Notes: generated from the sequence alone by a model not told the origin. Positions 1 through 7,179 are shown, counted from the stretch's first letter. The stretch: DNA of 42,646 bases from an uncultured Clostridium sp. (GCA_947426525.1 CANEEJ010000001.1:87617-130262); one strand, 5' to 3'. Numbers and translations: made by a program.

Positions 1-99
1 AAGAAAATTTATGAGGAATTTTTAGAAAAACCGGGTAGTTATCGTGCTGAAAAATTATTACACACAAGCTATCGAGAAAGAGAAAAATATCGAATATAA
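1..99 (+). CDS. [FeFe] hydrogenase, C-terminal fragment
   Basis: This reading frame enters from outside the window and ends at TAA 97-99, leaving 32 residues. The fragment contains FLEKPGS followed by EKLLHTSYRER, which matches the pattern FL..P.S..(A/S)H.LLHT.Y..R at the end of the small-subunit-like C-terminal domain of iron-only hydrogenases (HydA/HndD type). These enzymes reduce protons with ferredoxin or NADH-derived electrons during fermentation. The H-cluster cysteines lie outside the window, so identification rests on the tail alone. A strong hairpin terminator follows directly. It supports an anaerobic fermentative host. Confidence 0.7.
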   Translation, partial: KKIYEEFLEKPGSYRAEKLLHTSYREREKYRI

Positions 100-103
100 A
101 AAA

Positions 104-136
104 AGACCTGTGATGCAAATCACAGATCTTTTTTTC
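104..136. terminator. Bidirectional terminator between hydrogenase and nrnA
   Basis: An 11-bp stem (104-114 with 119-129, one mismatch, loop GCAA) is followed by a run of T on the plus strand and preceded by a run of A, so it can stop both the rightward hydrogenase transcript and the leftward nrnA transcript. Confidence 0.85.
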
Positions 137-1141
137 CTATTTTTGAGATAGATAGTTTGCTATTTCCAGAACAATCCATACAAAAACAGTATTGATATTT
201 TTGTAGGAAGTAACTGGTATAGTGCATCCAGAAGAGTAAGAATGACCACCGCCTTTTGTACATTTTCCTTTTGCGACAAGTCGAGAGCAAATTTCGTTTA
301 AGTCAAGTGCGGGATTTGAGGCTCTCAAAGATCCTTTTAGTTCTCCACAGTCATTCTCAATTAGTAAAATTAACGAAGAATAGCTTACTAATTTTTGTAT
401 TTCTGCAATGATAGCCTTATGGTTTACCGCATTTAGATTTTTCTCTGCAGGCAATAAATCATTTTGTAATAAATAACTACAAAAGATTTCTTCCTCGTGA
501 GTAGAAACGATATGTCCTCTAGATTTTACTAACTGGACAAGTTCCATAGTTCTATCATTTTTTGAAGAAAGTTTTTCTGTGATGTAATTGATATCTACGC
601 CAGCACAAGCTAATTCTGCAAGGATATTTTTTCCTCTTTGAGATGTATTAAGAGTAAAATTTCCTGTATCAGAAATTAGTCCGGTAGCAATACAATTAAG
701 GAAATCTTTGTTTTTGCAAGGAAATGCTTCGTAGATTAAGCAAGTACAAGACGGAGAAGAAGTATCAATTTTTTGATAAATAGAATTGATAGAACTTTCT
801 TCGTGGTGGTCAAAACAGATAACCTTTTTTGAACGTTGCAAAATGTTTAAACCCTCTAATAATGTTGAGTTTGCACAGTCTACAACGATAATCAAATCAT
901 AGGTGTCTTTTGTAGGATGCTTTTTTAGATGTTCAACTCCCCAAATGAAAGAGAAATCTTCCATAAACTCGGGAATAATTACATCTATGTTACTGCTTTT
1001 TTTTCCGATATCAATTAGATACCAGAACAATGCTAAAGAAGATGATATAGCATCTCCATCTGGCCGTTTATGCGTAAGAATAGCATAAGTTTCGGCATAA
1101 GTGACAAGGTTGGACAAGTTTTCATTTGAAATAGTATCCAT
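137..1141 (-). CDS. nrnA: DHH/DHHA1 phosphoesterase, NrnA-type oligoribonuclease/pAp phosphatase
   Basis: A 334-residue protein, near the usual NrnA length of about 320. The N-terminal DHH domain shows HKRPDGDA (about 24-31), VVDCA (D88) and the signature DHH at 111-113, all Mn2+ ligands. The C-terminal DHHA1 substrate-binding domain carries GGGHSYSSG (about 297-305). NrnA enzymes degrade 2-5 nt RNA fragments and dephosphorylate 3'-phosphoadenosine 5'-phosphate in the cytosol. The ATG is preceded by AAAGGAGGT at ideal spacing. It is monocistronic and shares its terminator with the convergent hydrogenase gene. The DHH family assignment is secure; NrnA rather than another DHH subfamily is likely from size and the missing CBS or GGDEF domains. 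Confidence 0.85.
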   Translation of the reverse strand: MDTISNENLSNLVTYAETYAILTHKRPDGDAISSSLALFWYLIDIGKKSSNIDVIIPEFMEDFSFIWGVEHLKKHPTKDTYDLIIVVDCANSTLLEGLNILQRSKKVICFDHHEESSINSIYQKIDTSSPSCTCLIYEAFPCKNKDFLNCIATGLISDTGNFTLNTSQRGKNILAELACAGVDINYITEKLSSKNDRTMELVQLVKSRGHIVSTHEEEIFCSYLLQNDLLPAEKNLNAVNHKAIIAEIQKLVSYSSLILLIENDCGELKGSLRASNPALDLNEICSRLVAKGKCTKGGGHSYSSGCTIPVTSYKNINTVFVWIVLEIANYLSQK

Positions 1142-1212
1142 AGTAGTACCTCCTTTAATTTATGTAAATATTTTATTATAAATTACAGAAAAAGTCAAGA
1201 AAGATAAGTTGA

Positions 1213-1241
1213 TTGACAAATTATGTACACCATGCTATAAT
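1213..1241 (+). promoter_or_regulatory. Sigma-A promoter, consensus
   Basis: TTGACA (1213-1218), 17-bp spacer, TATAAT (1236-1241), with TG one base upstream of the -10 (extended -10). It lies 50 bp before the start of the 1291 gene. Confidence 0.85.
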
Positions 1242-1290
1242 ACCTGTGTTGAAACTAAAAAGTAAAGCAAAAAGAAAGGAGGCATTTTAT

Positions 1291-1971
1291 ATGCCAGGAT
1301 ATTATGTTCATTCAGCAGTTTGCAACCCAGTTACACGGAAAAATTTAAGTTTTGTACGTGGGGTAGAAGCACCTGACATTCTAAAAAAGTATTTTAAGCT
1401 TTATGGTTTGCCAGGAGCAAAAGAAAAGTACAACGATACTCTTAAAACCGTAGATATGCCGGACTTCACAGAACTTGAAGAGCGTATTCAGCAGAAGGAA
1501 ATTATGGGAGCTGGTACAGGTTTACATTATGGTTTGAGCAGTCAACCAGATGTTTTACTTTGTTGGAATAGTCTGTCAACAGAAGAACAGAAACAGCCAT
1601 TTTATCGAGGATATGTTTGGCATCTGTTAACAGATTACAAGATATATCAGGTTCTGGATATCGATGCAAAATTTGTAGAATTCATGGAGGCAAACAAAGA
1701 CAAATCTCAGGAAGAAATGGTTGAACTGAAGAAACAGGAGGTCAAAAAGCTTCATACGGATTGGGATAAAACCAATCAGAAGATAAAAGATACTTATCCA
1801 GAAGTTTGGCTTACTCCTGAAGTGGAAGAACTCGGCATAGTTCAGTTCATCAAAGAAGGACCCTTGTTCTATGTTGACTGGGAAGCGTTAAAGCAGACCA
1901 TTGATTATTTAAGGAGCTTTGATCCTTTGCATGGCGATATGGATGCTATTATTGCAGAAATTATAAAATAA
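1291..1971 (+). CDS. Putative zinc-dependent phospholipase C-fold protein
   Basis: A 226-residue protein starting at ATG 1291, which has AAAGGAGG just upstream; an upstream in-frame start at 1213 falls inside the promoter and is rejected. Visible features are an N-terminal YYVH, GVEAPDIL (about 24-31), GTGLHYG and GYVWHLLTDYKIY. The spacing of H, APDI, H and HLLxD resembles the helical zinc-dependent phospholipase C fold (metal-binding His/Asp residues), but similarity is weak and no signal peptide or membrane segment is present. It is monocistronic, flanked by its own promoter and terminator. Base composition is clearly higher in GC than its neighbours (23 of 60 in 1561-1620), suggesting acquisition. 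Enzyme activity is unproven. Confidence 0.45.
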   Translation: MPGYYVHSAVCNPVTRKNLSFVRGVEAPDILKKYFKLYGLPGAKEKYNDTLKTVDMPDFTELEERIQQKEIMGAGTGLHYGLSSQPDVLLCWNSLSTEEQKQPFYRGYVWHLLTDYKIYQVLDIDAKFVEFMEANKDKSQEEMVELKKQEVKKLHTDWDKTNQKIKDTYPEVWLTPEVEELGIVQFIKEGPLFYVDWEALKQTIDYLRSFDPLHGDMDAIIAEIIK

Positions 1972-1976
1972 TATCC

Positions 1977-2014
1977 AAAACTCCTACGACTATAGGTATG
2001 GTCGTGGGAGTTTT
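1977..2014 (+). terminator. Terminator after the PLC-like gene
   Basis: A 14-bp stem (1977-1990 with 2001-2014, one G-T pair) whose 3' arm ends in TTTT. The A-rich left arm means it could also act leftward. Confidence 0.85.
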
Positions 2015-2128
2015 CCATTTGCAATCATTTTCGACATTAATTGATCAATTTTAGAAAAACTATTGCCTATTTTAAAAAGATATAGTATATTTTTCATAGA
2101 GAAAAATTGCCAAAAAGGAGGAACAAAA

Positions 2129-2755
2129 ATGAATGCCATTATTTTAAACAATCCATTAATACAACACAAATTATCTATTATTAGAAGTAAAAAAACAGGA
2201 ACCAAAGAATTTAGAGAAATCATTGGAGAAATAGCAACTTTTTTATGCTATGAAGCCATGGAAGATGCAGTATTAGAAGAAGTGGAAATTGAAACTCCAA
2301 TGGGGAAAACGAAAGCTCAAAAATTAGATGAAAATCAATATGCTTTTGTTCCTATTTTAAGAGCAGGAACAGGAATGTTAGATGGTTTAGTAAAAGCTAT
2401 GCCAAATGCTAAAATAGGACATGTTGGTTTATATCGAAATGAAGAAACCTTAAAGCCAGTTCGTTATTATTATAAAATGCCAAGTGATATTGCCAATAGA
2501 GAAGTAATTGTATTAGATCCAATGCTTGCTACTGGTGGTTCTGCAAATGATACGATTACCATGTTAAAAGAAGATGGTGTTACTAAAATTAAATTTTTAT
2601 GTATTATTGCAGCACCAGAAGGAATTCAAAAATTAGAAGAAGAACATCCAGATGTAAAAATTTATACAGCAGCAGTTGATGAAAAATTAAATGATATTGG
2701 CTATATTGTTCCAGGACTAGGTGATGCAGGAGATAGAATTTTTGGAACAAAATAA
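2129..2755 (+). CDS. upp: Uracil phosphoribosyltransferase
   Basis: Cytosolic salvage enzyme making UMP from uracil and PRPP. The 208 residues match the usual 209. The PRPP-binding loop [12 protein letters not shown] is at 128-139, PILRAGTGM at about 75-83, and the C-terminus ends [14 protein letters not shown], typical of bacterial UPRT. The start at 2129 is chosen because AAAGGAGGA sits just before it and the encoded protein begins like other UPRTs; the longer frame from 2063 has no ribosome binding site. Single-gene unit ending in a terminator. Confidence 0.95.
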   Translation: MNAIILNNPLIQHKLSIIRSKKTGTKEFREIIGEIATFLCYEAMEDAVLEEVEIETPMGKTKAQKLDENQYAFVPILRAGTGMLDGLVKAMPNAKIGHVGLYRNEETLKPVRYYYKMPSDIANREVIVLDPMLATGGSANDTITMLKEDGVTKIKFLCIIAAPEGIQKLEEEHPDVKIYTAAVDEKLNDIGYIVPGLGDAGDRIFGTK

Positions 2756-2783
2756 TAACTTGTTATTGGCAAAAATATAAATT

Positions 2784-2829
2784 AAGAACCTAAGTCTCGC
2801 ATATAAAATGAGACAAAGGTTCTTTTTTT
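2784..2829 (+). terminator. Terminator after upp
   Basis: An outer stem AAGAACCT/AGGTTCTT and inner stem GTCTC/GAGAC are followed by TTTTTTT. The convergent Asn-rich ORF ends just beyond it at 2840. Confidence 0.85.
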
Positions 2830-2839
2830 GATTTAAAAA

Positions 2840-2944
2840 CTATCTACAGTTATTGTTGTTTTGTTTTTCGTTATTGTTGTTGTTTTGGTTGTTTCTGTTG
2901 TTATTGTTGTTATTGTTTTTGTTTTCTTTATTTTTCTTTGACAT
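2840..2944 (-). CDS. Asn-rich 34-residue microprotein
   Basis: A short reading frame that conventional length cut-offs miss. It starts at ATG (2944-2942) with GGAGGTGC at ideal spacing and ends at TAG 2842-2840. The product begins MSKKNKENK and then is almost pure asparagine: 20 of 34 residues are Asn, with scattered Lys, Arg, Gln and Glu. It is basic, hydrophilic and certainly unfolded alone. Upstream is a sigma-F-type promoter match. In a spore former this fits a small forespore or spore-core protein, in the style of minor small acid-soluble proteins, but no family is recognised. The alternative is a low-complexity repeat that happens to carry a ribosome binding site. Confidence 0.6.
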   Translation of the reverse strand: MSKKNKENKNNNNNNNRNNQNNNNNEKQNNNNCR

Positions 2945-2973
2945 GAAAAGCACCTCCAATCAAGTTTCAATTA

Positions 2974-3003
2974 TATTTTTGCCAATAAATTTTAAAAATA
3001 TAC
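2974..3003 (-). promoter_or_regulatory. Sigma-F-like (forespore) promoter of the Asn-rich ORF
   Basis: Reading the minus strand: GTATA (3003-2999), 15-bp spacer, GGCAAAAATA (2983-2974). Both boxes agree with the Bacillus sigma-F consensus GYWTA / GGNRANANTW; usual spacing is 15-16. Transcription would start about 23 bases before the ATG. Confidence 0.5.
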
Positions 3004-3013
3004 GAAAATCAAT

Positions 3014-3042
3014 TTGTCTTTTTTTAACATTTGCGATATAAT
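3014..3042 (+). promoter_or_regulatory. murD: Sigma-A promoter of murD
   Basis: TTGTCT (3014-3019), 17-bp spacer, TATAAT (3037-3042), 60 bp before the murD start. Confidence 0.7.
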
Positions 3043-3101
3043 AGAAAAAATAGCAAAGAACAAAAACAAAAATAAAGAATATAATAAAATGGAGGTAAAA
3101 A

Positions 3102-4502
3102 ATGAGTTTTGTGAATGAAAAATTAGAAGAATTTAATGAATACATAAAATTTCGAAAAGTGGCTATCATAGGATTAGGTGTGAGCAACTTACCATTACTT
3201 GATTATATGTATGAAAAAAAAGCACGTGTAACTGTTTTGGATGAAAGAAATATAGAAGCAATACCAAAACAAGTAATGGATAAAATAACCAATTATGGAT
3301 TTGAATTTATTTTAGGAAAAAATTGTTTAGAAAAACTAAAAGGATTTGATATTATTTTTCGTTCGCCTAGTTGTTTACCAACAAGACCAGAGTTACAACA
3401 AGAAGAAAATAGAGGAGCTATTGTTACAACAGAAATTGAAATGTTAATGAAAATGTGTCCTTGTAAAATAATTGGTGTAACAGGTAGTGACGGAAAAACG
3501 ACAACAACTAGTTTAATATATAGTATTTTACAAAATGCTGGCTATCATACTTATTTAGGAGGAAATATAGGAACACCTTTGTTTACTAAATTACCTGAAA
3601 TGAAGCCAGAAGATATAGTTGTATTAGAATTAAGTAGTTTTCAATTAATGGGAATGGAAGTTAGTCCAGATATTTCTGTTATTACTAATATAACACCAAA
3701 TCATCTAAATATTCATAAAGATTATGAAGAATACATTGAGGCAAAGAAAAATATCTTTAAATATCAAAACGAAAAAGGTATTTTAGTTTTAAATTATGAT
3801 AATGAAATAACAAAAAGCTGTGCTAACCAAGCAAATGGGAAAGTTATTTTCTTTAGTCATAAAGAAAAATTAGATAATGGTTTTATTGTAGATGGCAGAG
3901 TAATAAAGGAATGTGAAGATAAAATAAGAAAACACATTTTGAATGGAGAAGAAGCTATTTTAAGAGGAGAACACAATCTAGAAAATATTGCGACTGCTAT
4001 TAGTGCGACAAAAACGTTAGTAGATATGGAACAAGCAATAGAAGCAATTAAAGAATTTAAACCAGTAGAACATAGAATTGAATTTGTAAGAGAAATAAAT
4101 GATGTAAAATGGTATAATGATTCTGCAAGTTCTTCTCCAACTAGAACCTTGTCTGGTTTAAAAGCCTTTGATGAAAAAATTGTTTTAATTGCTGGTGGTT
4201 ATGATAAAAATTTAGATTATGAACCACTTGCTAAAACGGTAGTAGAAAAAGCAAAAGCCGTCTTATTAATTGGTCAAACTGCTGGTAAAATTTTTGATGC
4301 CGTAAAACAAGAATTAGAAAATCAAAATAAAAATTTAGATATATATGTGTGTGAAAGTTTAGAACAAACTGTAACATTGGCTCGAAAAGTGGCTGAGCCA
4401 GGAAACGTAGTTTTATTTTCTCCTGCTAGTGCAAGTTTTGATATGTTTAAAGATTTTGCTGATAGGGGAAATCAATTTAAAAAATTAGTAAATGAAATAT
4501 AA
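3102..4502 (+). CDS. murD: UDP-N-acetylmuramoyl-L-alanine--D-glutamate ligase
   Basis: Cytosolic peptidoglycan enzyme adding D-Glu to UDP-MurNAc-L-Ala with ATP. At 466 residues it is normal length. The N-terminal Rossmann-type UDP-binding domain has VAIIGLGVSN (20-29). The central ATPase domain has the Mur ligase P-loop GVTGSDGKTTTT (125-136) and TNITPNHLNIH. The C-terminal ligase domain has HRIEFV, WYNDSASSSPT and LIAGGYDKN, and the tail SPASASFDMF is MurD-type. ATG is preceded by ATGGAGGT. It is not in a dcw cluster here. A 21-bp inverted-repeat element begins three bases after the stop codon. Confidence 0.95.
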   Translation: MSFVNEKLEEFNEYIKFRKVAIIGLGVSNLPLLDYMYEKKARVTVLDERNIEAIPKQVMDKITNYGFEFILGKNCLEKLKGFDIIFRSPSCLPTRPELQQEENRGAIVTTEIEMLMKMCPCKIIGVTGSDGKTTTTSLIYSILQNAGYHTYLGGNIGTPLFTKLPEMKPEDIVVLELSSFQLMGMEVSPDISVITNITPNHLNIHKDYEEYIEAKKNIFKYQNEKGILVLNYDNEITKSCANQANGKVIFFSHKEKLDNGFIVDGRVIKECEDKIRKHILNGEEAILRGEHNLENIATAISATKTLVDMEQAIEAIKEFKPVEHRIEFVREINDVKWYNDSASSSPTRTLSGLKAFDEKIVLIAGGYDKNLDYEPLAKTVVEKAKAVLLIGQTAGKIFDAVKQELENQNKNLDIYVCESLEQTVTLARKVAEPGNVVLFSPASASFDMFKDFADRGNQFKKLVNEI

Positions 4503-4504
4503 TT

Positions 4505-4622
4505 AAAAAGTTACTATATTTTTATTTGTAACTCCCAACTTCATACAGTCTGTAATTTCATAACAGACTGTAAATCGCTGGTCCCCCCGAATTGTTACTG
4601 CATAAAAATATAGTAACTTTTT
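4505..4622. repeat. 118-bp element with perfect 21-bp terminal inverted repeats
   Basis: The arms at 4505-4525 and 4602-4622 are perfect reverse complements over 21 bp. Inside lies a second perfect 10-bp stem (4544-4553 with 4563-4572) and a C-run (4583-4588). The right arm ends in T6, so the outer hairpin also serves as a terminator for murD. TAAT occurs at 4500-4503 and 4623-4626, a possible but weak target-site duplication in such AT-rich DNA. It could be a MITE-like element or a structured RNA. No ORF of substance is present. Confidence 0.7.
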
Positions 4623-4631
4623 TAATGAAAC

Positions 4632-4659
4632 ACCATTTTTTATTATTACACATATAATA
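4632..4659 (+). promoter_or_regulatory. Sigma-K-like (late mother-cell) promoter
   Basis: AC at 4632-4633, a 17-bp gap and CATATAATA at 4651-4659 match the sigma-K pattern AC-N16/17-CATANNNTA. No sigma-A -35 lies 17 bp before the embedded TATAAT (4653-4658), although a -35-independent sigma-A reading cannot be excluded. Confidence 0.45.
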
Positions 4660-4684
4660 TACCAAATAGTAAGGAGGTTATTAT

Positions 4685-5272
4685 ATGTACAATGAAACAT
4701 ATGAAGAGTACATAAGAAGCATCTTAGGATATCCCAATTATGGAGCTACTTATCAGCAACAACCCATGGCAATGAACTATGAAAGAAATGATCAAAATGC
4801 AGAAATAGAAAGTTGTTATCCAGAAATTTATAAAGTTGTTTATCCTATGGTATGTAAAGCTTGTAGTAGCAACAATAGACCTGTAACACCAGATTTAATT
4901 GATGAATTAACCAATGAAATTTATTTATCAATTGAGAACGATAATGAAATAAATGTTACAATCAATTTGACAAATGAAGTAGGAGGGAATGTAGAAAATC
5001 GAACTACAAACGGAAAAACAGTTACGAAATCTTCTGCAGTTTCAAAAGAAGCTTCAAAAGAGAATCGAGGAGAAGATAGACAGTTTAGAAATAGAGGATT
5101 ACAAGATATAATACGAATTTTATTAATTAGAGAATTATTGGGAAGACCAGGAAGGCCAGGAACTCGTCCACCATTTCCGCCTCCAAGGCCACCAATGAGA
5201 CCGCCATTTCCACCAGGAGGACCAGGACCTCGTCCACCAATTATGCCTCGTGATTTAGATTTATATGAATAG
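4685..5272 (+). CDS. Uncharacterised protein with Pro/Arg/Gly-rich tail, possible spore coat protein
   Basis: 195 residues, no signal peptide or membrane segment. Residues 1-90 include an aromatic/Gln-rich stretch and then YPEIYKVVYPMVCKACSS, which looks like a small folded helical domain with two cysteines. Residues 95-140 are Asn/Thr/Glu-rich and hydrophilic. The final 45 residues are built of RP, PP and GG units (for example GRPGRPGTRPP). Low-complexity Pro-rich tails are common in coat and exosporium proteins, and the gene sits behind a sigma-K-like promoter in a spore former. The ribosome binding site AAGGAGG decides the start. I do not recognise a named family; the coat role is inference. 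Confidence 0.65.
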   Translation: MYNETYEEYIRSILGYPNYGATYQQQPMAMNYERNDQNAEIESCYPEIYKVVYPMVCKACSSNNRPVTPDLIDELTNEIYLSIENDNEINVTINLTNEVGGNVENRTTNGKTVTKSSAVSKEASKENRGEDRQFRNRGLQDIIRILLIRELLGRPGRPGTRPPFPPPRPPMRPPFPPGGPGPRPPIMPRDLDLYE

Positions 5273-5281
5273 AACAAATGG

Positions 5282-5323
5282 AAAAGTGACCCCACTAGAC
5301 AGATGTCTAGAAAGGTCACTTTT
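5282..5323. terminator. Bidirectional terminator between Pro-rich gene and tRNA-like gene
   Basis: A 10-bp outer stem AAAAGTGACC/GGTCACTTTT encloses a perfect CTAGAC/GTCTAG stem-loop. Flanking A and T runs allow use by both the rightward protein gene and the leftward tRNA-like gene. Confidence 0.8.
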
Positions 5324-5351
5324 CGCTCTCTTACAGCATATGCTGCAAGAA

Positions 5352-5424
5352 TGTCCCGATGAGGATTCGAACCTCAACTAATTCACTAAGATGAATTCGC
5401 TTTACCAGTTAAGCTAGTCGGGAC
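5352..5424 (-). tRNA. tRNA-like gene with abnormal anticodon arm
   Basis: On the minus strand, GTCCCGA (from 5424) pairs perfectly with TCGGGAC (ending 5353), giving a 7-bp acceptor stem with discriminator A (5352) and no encoded CCA. The D arm is regular (GCTT, loop AACTGGTA, AAGC) and so is the T arm (TGAGG, loop TTCGAAT, CCTCA). The anticodon arm is not: AATTC/GAATT leaves an 8-nt loop ATCTTAGT, or AATTCA/TGAATT leaves a 6-nt loop; no register gives the normal 7. The linker from acceptor to D stem is 3 nt instead of 2 and the variable region only 3 nt. No amino acid can be assigned safely. A near-perfect promoter and a terminator flank it, so it appears to be expressed. Confidence 0.7.
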
Positions 5425-5455
5425 TGACAACAAAACCATGTTGGCTTAGAATATT

Positions 5456-5484
5456 ATTATAGAACTGTTTTATGTAAAAGTCAA
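5456..5484 (-). promoter_or_regulatory. Strong sigma-A promoter of the tRNA-like gene
   Basis: On the minus strand: TTGACT (5484-5479), 17-bp spacer, TATAAT (5461-5456), about 30 bp before the 5' end of the tRNA-like sequence. It differs from consensus by one base. Confidence 0.85.
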
Positions 5485-5586
5485 TATTTTTTGAAAAAAT
5501 TTCCACTTTTCAAGATTTTTTCACGAATATATTTTTTAAAATTCGTCAAAACTAAATTTGAGAAAAAAATGAAAGGTGGTAAAAAA

Positions 5587-6033
5587 ATGAAAGTAAAAGA
5601 TTGTATGTGTGGTGATGTATGTTGCGTGAAACCAGACACAAATTTAAATCAAGTAGCAAAATTAATGAGTGAAAATCATGTGGGATGTATACCTGTTTGT
5701 GACGATAACAACTGTATTTGTGGAATTGTAACAGACAGAGATATTTTACTTCGTGCTGTTGCTTGCGAAAAAGACACAAAAAATTGTCAAGTAAGTGATA
5801 TTATGACATGTAATGTATGTACTTGTAAAGAAGATGACGAAATGTCAAATGCACAAAGTAAAATGGCACAAAATCAAATTAGAAGATTACCAGTTTGTGA
5901 CCAAAATAATAAAGTAGTAGGAATTTTAACATTAGGAAATTTAGCACAAAATGAAAGAGATTTAGGGGTACAAGAAGTTTGCACAACCATAGAAGGAATT
6001 TGCAATTGTAATGAGCACAAAAACGCAGAATAA
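5587..6033 (+). CDS. Cys-rich tandem CBS-domain protein
   Basis: 148 residues forming one Bateman module: CBS1 about 1-62 (VKDCM, HVGCIPVCD, GIVTDRDIL) and CBS2 about 68-128 (VSDIMTCNV, IRRLPVCD, VVGILTLGNLA). Such modules bind adenosyl ligands (AMP, ATP, SAM) and often act as stand-alone sensors. Unusually, 17 of 148 residues are Cys, including CC and CxC pairs near the N-terminus and CNC in the tail, suggesting metal, Fe-S or redox sensing. ATG 5587 is chosen because AAAGGTGG lies just before it; the longer frame from 5491 has no ribosome binding site. It is monocistronic with its own terminator. Confidence 0.85.
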   Translation: MKVKDCMCGDVCCVKPDTNLNQVAKLMSENHVGCIPVCDDNNCICGIVTDRDILLRAVACEKDTKNCQVSDIMTCNVCTCKEDDEMSNAQSKMAQNQIRRLPVCDQNNKVVGILTLGNLAQNERDLGVQEVCTTIEGICNCNEHKNAE

Positions 6034-6049
6034 AATAGGATAATTAGAT

Positions 6050-6075
6050 AAAGAGCGGATAATTTCCGTTCTTTT
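6050..6075 (+). terminator. Terminator after the CBS gene
   Basis: A 9-bp stem AAAGAGCGG/CCGTTCTTT (one G-T pair) with a 7-nt loop, ending in TTTT. Confidence 0.75.
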
Positions 6076-6102
6076 ACATACAATAAGATAGGGAGGAAAG
6101 AG

Positions 6103-7179
6103 ATGGTAATCGATGTATCTTATTGGACAAGAGTTTTTAAGAATATAGGTTATGTACTATTACTTTTACTAGGATTATATATTGCTTTAAAATTATCATT
6201 ATTCTATATCATATCGCTTATGATAGAGCCAGCTATTAAATATATCATGGCAAAAACAAAATTAACTAGGAGAACTAGTTCTATTATCATATTTGTAATC
6301 GTATCTGCTATTATTTTAGGAAGCTTAGCATGGATATTAATTACCTTATTTTCGGAGTCGTCTAGCTTATTACAAGGATTAAATAATTACTTTGATAAAG
6401 CTTATATGCAATTTCAAAAGTTCATAGAAAGTTTTCAATTTGACAAAATACATGTATCAGATGAAGTATTGAATGTAATTCAAAATTCAACAGGAGATTT
6501 GCTAGAAACAGCCTCTAATTGGTTAAGAAATTCTTTGACAGGGTTAATTAACATTGTAACTAGTTTGCCTTCGATTGCTATTTGTATTGGTATTACAGTA
6601 GTTGCCCTTTATTTTATTTGTGTAGATAAAATTTATATATTAGATCAAGTTGAACATCATCTTCCAAAGGTATGGGTAAGAAAAATAGGAAAACATCTAA
6701 AAGACTTAATTCAGACATTAGGTGGTTATTTAAAAGCAGAAGCTACATTAGTTTTAGTATCGTTTATCATATCTTTGGTAGGACTTTATATCCTTCAATT
6801 TACAGCTTTTCAAGTAGAATATCCATTATTAATGGCATTATTTATAGGCTTTGTAGATGCACTTCCTATCCTAGGGTCAGGAACCGTTATGGTGCCTTGG
6901 GCTATTATCTGTGCCTTAAATGGTGACATCAACTTAGGAATTGCTATTTTAGTACTACTTATCATCATGTCAATTGCTAGACAAATATTAGAACCAAAAC
7001 TAGTGAGTAAAAACATAGGAGTACATCCAATTTTTACACTAATTGCTATGTATACAGGATTTAAAATCATAGGAATTATGGGACTACTAATTGGACCAAT
7101 TGTATTAATCATCTTCAAAAATATATTTGCTAGCCTAATAGATCAAGGAGTATTCAAAACTATTTTTGATAGAAAATGA
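6103..7179 (+). CDS. AI-2E family transporter
   Basis: A 358-residue polytopic membrane protein of the PF01594 (YdbI/PerM-like) family. Two hydrophobic helices open the protein (about 12-38), a third lies at about 60-85, a soluble insert runs to about 145, and further helices fill 155-350, including the family-typical FIGFVDALPILGSG and ILVLLIIMSIARQILEPKLVSKNIGVHP. Members export small molecules or act in ion exchange; AI-2 transport is not general. AGGGAGGAAAG precedes the ATG. The stop codon TGA (7177-7179) is the first triplet of the palindromic repeat that follows. Confidence 0.9.
   Translation: MVIDVSYWTRVFKNIGYVLLLLLGLYIALKLSLFYIISLMIEPAIKYIMAKTKLTRRTSSIIIFVIVSAIILGSLAWILITLFSESSSLLQGLNNYFDKAYMQFQKFIESFQFDKIHVSDEVLNVIQNSTGDLLETASNWLRNSLTGLINIVTSLPSIAICIGITVVALYFICVDKIYILDQVEHHLPKVWVRKIGKHLKDLIQTLGGYLKAEATLVLVSFIISLVGLYILQFTAFQVEYPLLMALFIGFVDALPILGSGTVMVPWAIICALNGDINLGIAILVLLIIMSIARQILEPKLVSKNIGVHPIFTLIAMYTGFKIIGIMGLLIGPIVLIIFKNIFASLIDQGVFKTIFDRK

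Noticed and set aside
1213..1290. N-terminal extension of the PLC-like protein from 1213
   Set aside because: It covers the sigma-A promoter and has no ribosome binding site, whereas ATG 1291 has a good one.
4500..4626. Firm call of the murD-adjacent repeat as a transposed MITE with TAAT duplication
   Set aside because: Four AT bases repeat easily by chance here, and copy number cannot be seen from one window.
4503..4700. Minus-strand ORF of 65 codons over the inverted-repeat element
   Set aside because: No ribosome binding site, and its codons are dictated by the palindrome.
4921..5319. Gly-rich minus-strand ORF opposite the Pro-rich tail
   Set aside because: It is the antisense shadow of CCN/CGN codons and lacks a ribosome binding site.
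5352..5424. Calling the tRNA-like gene tRNA-Lys (CTT)
   Set aside because: Placing CTT at 34-36 with a 7-nt loop breaks the anticodon stem (C-T and A-A oppositions). The isotype is therefore left open.
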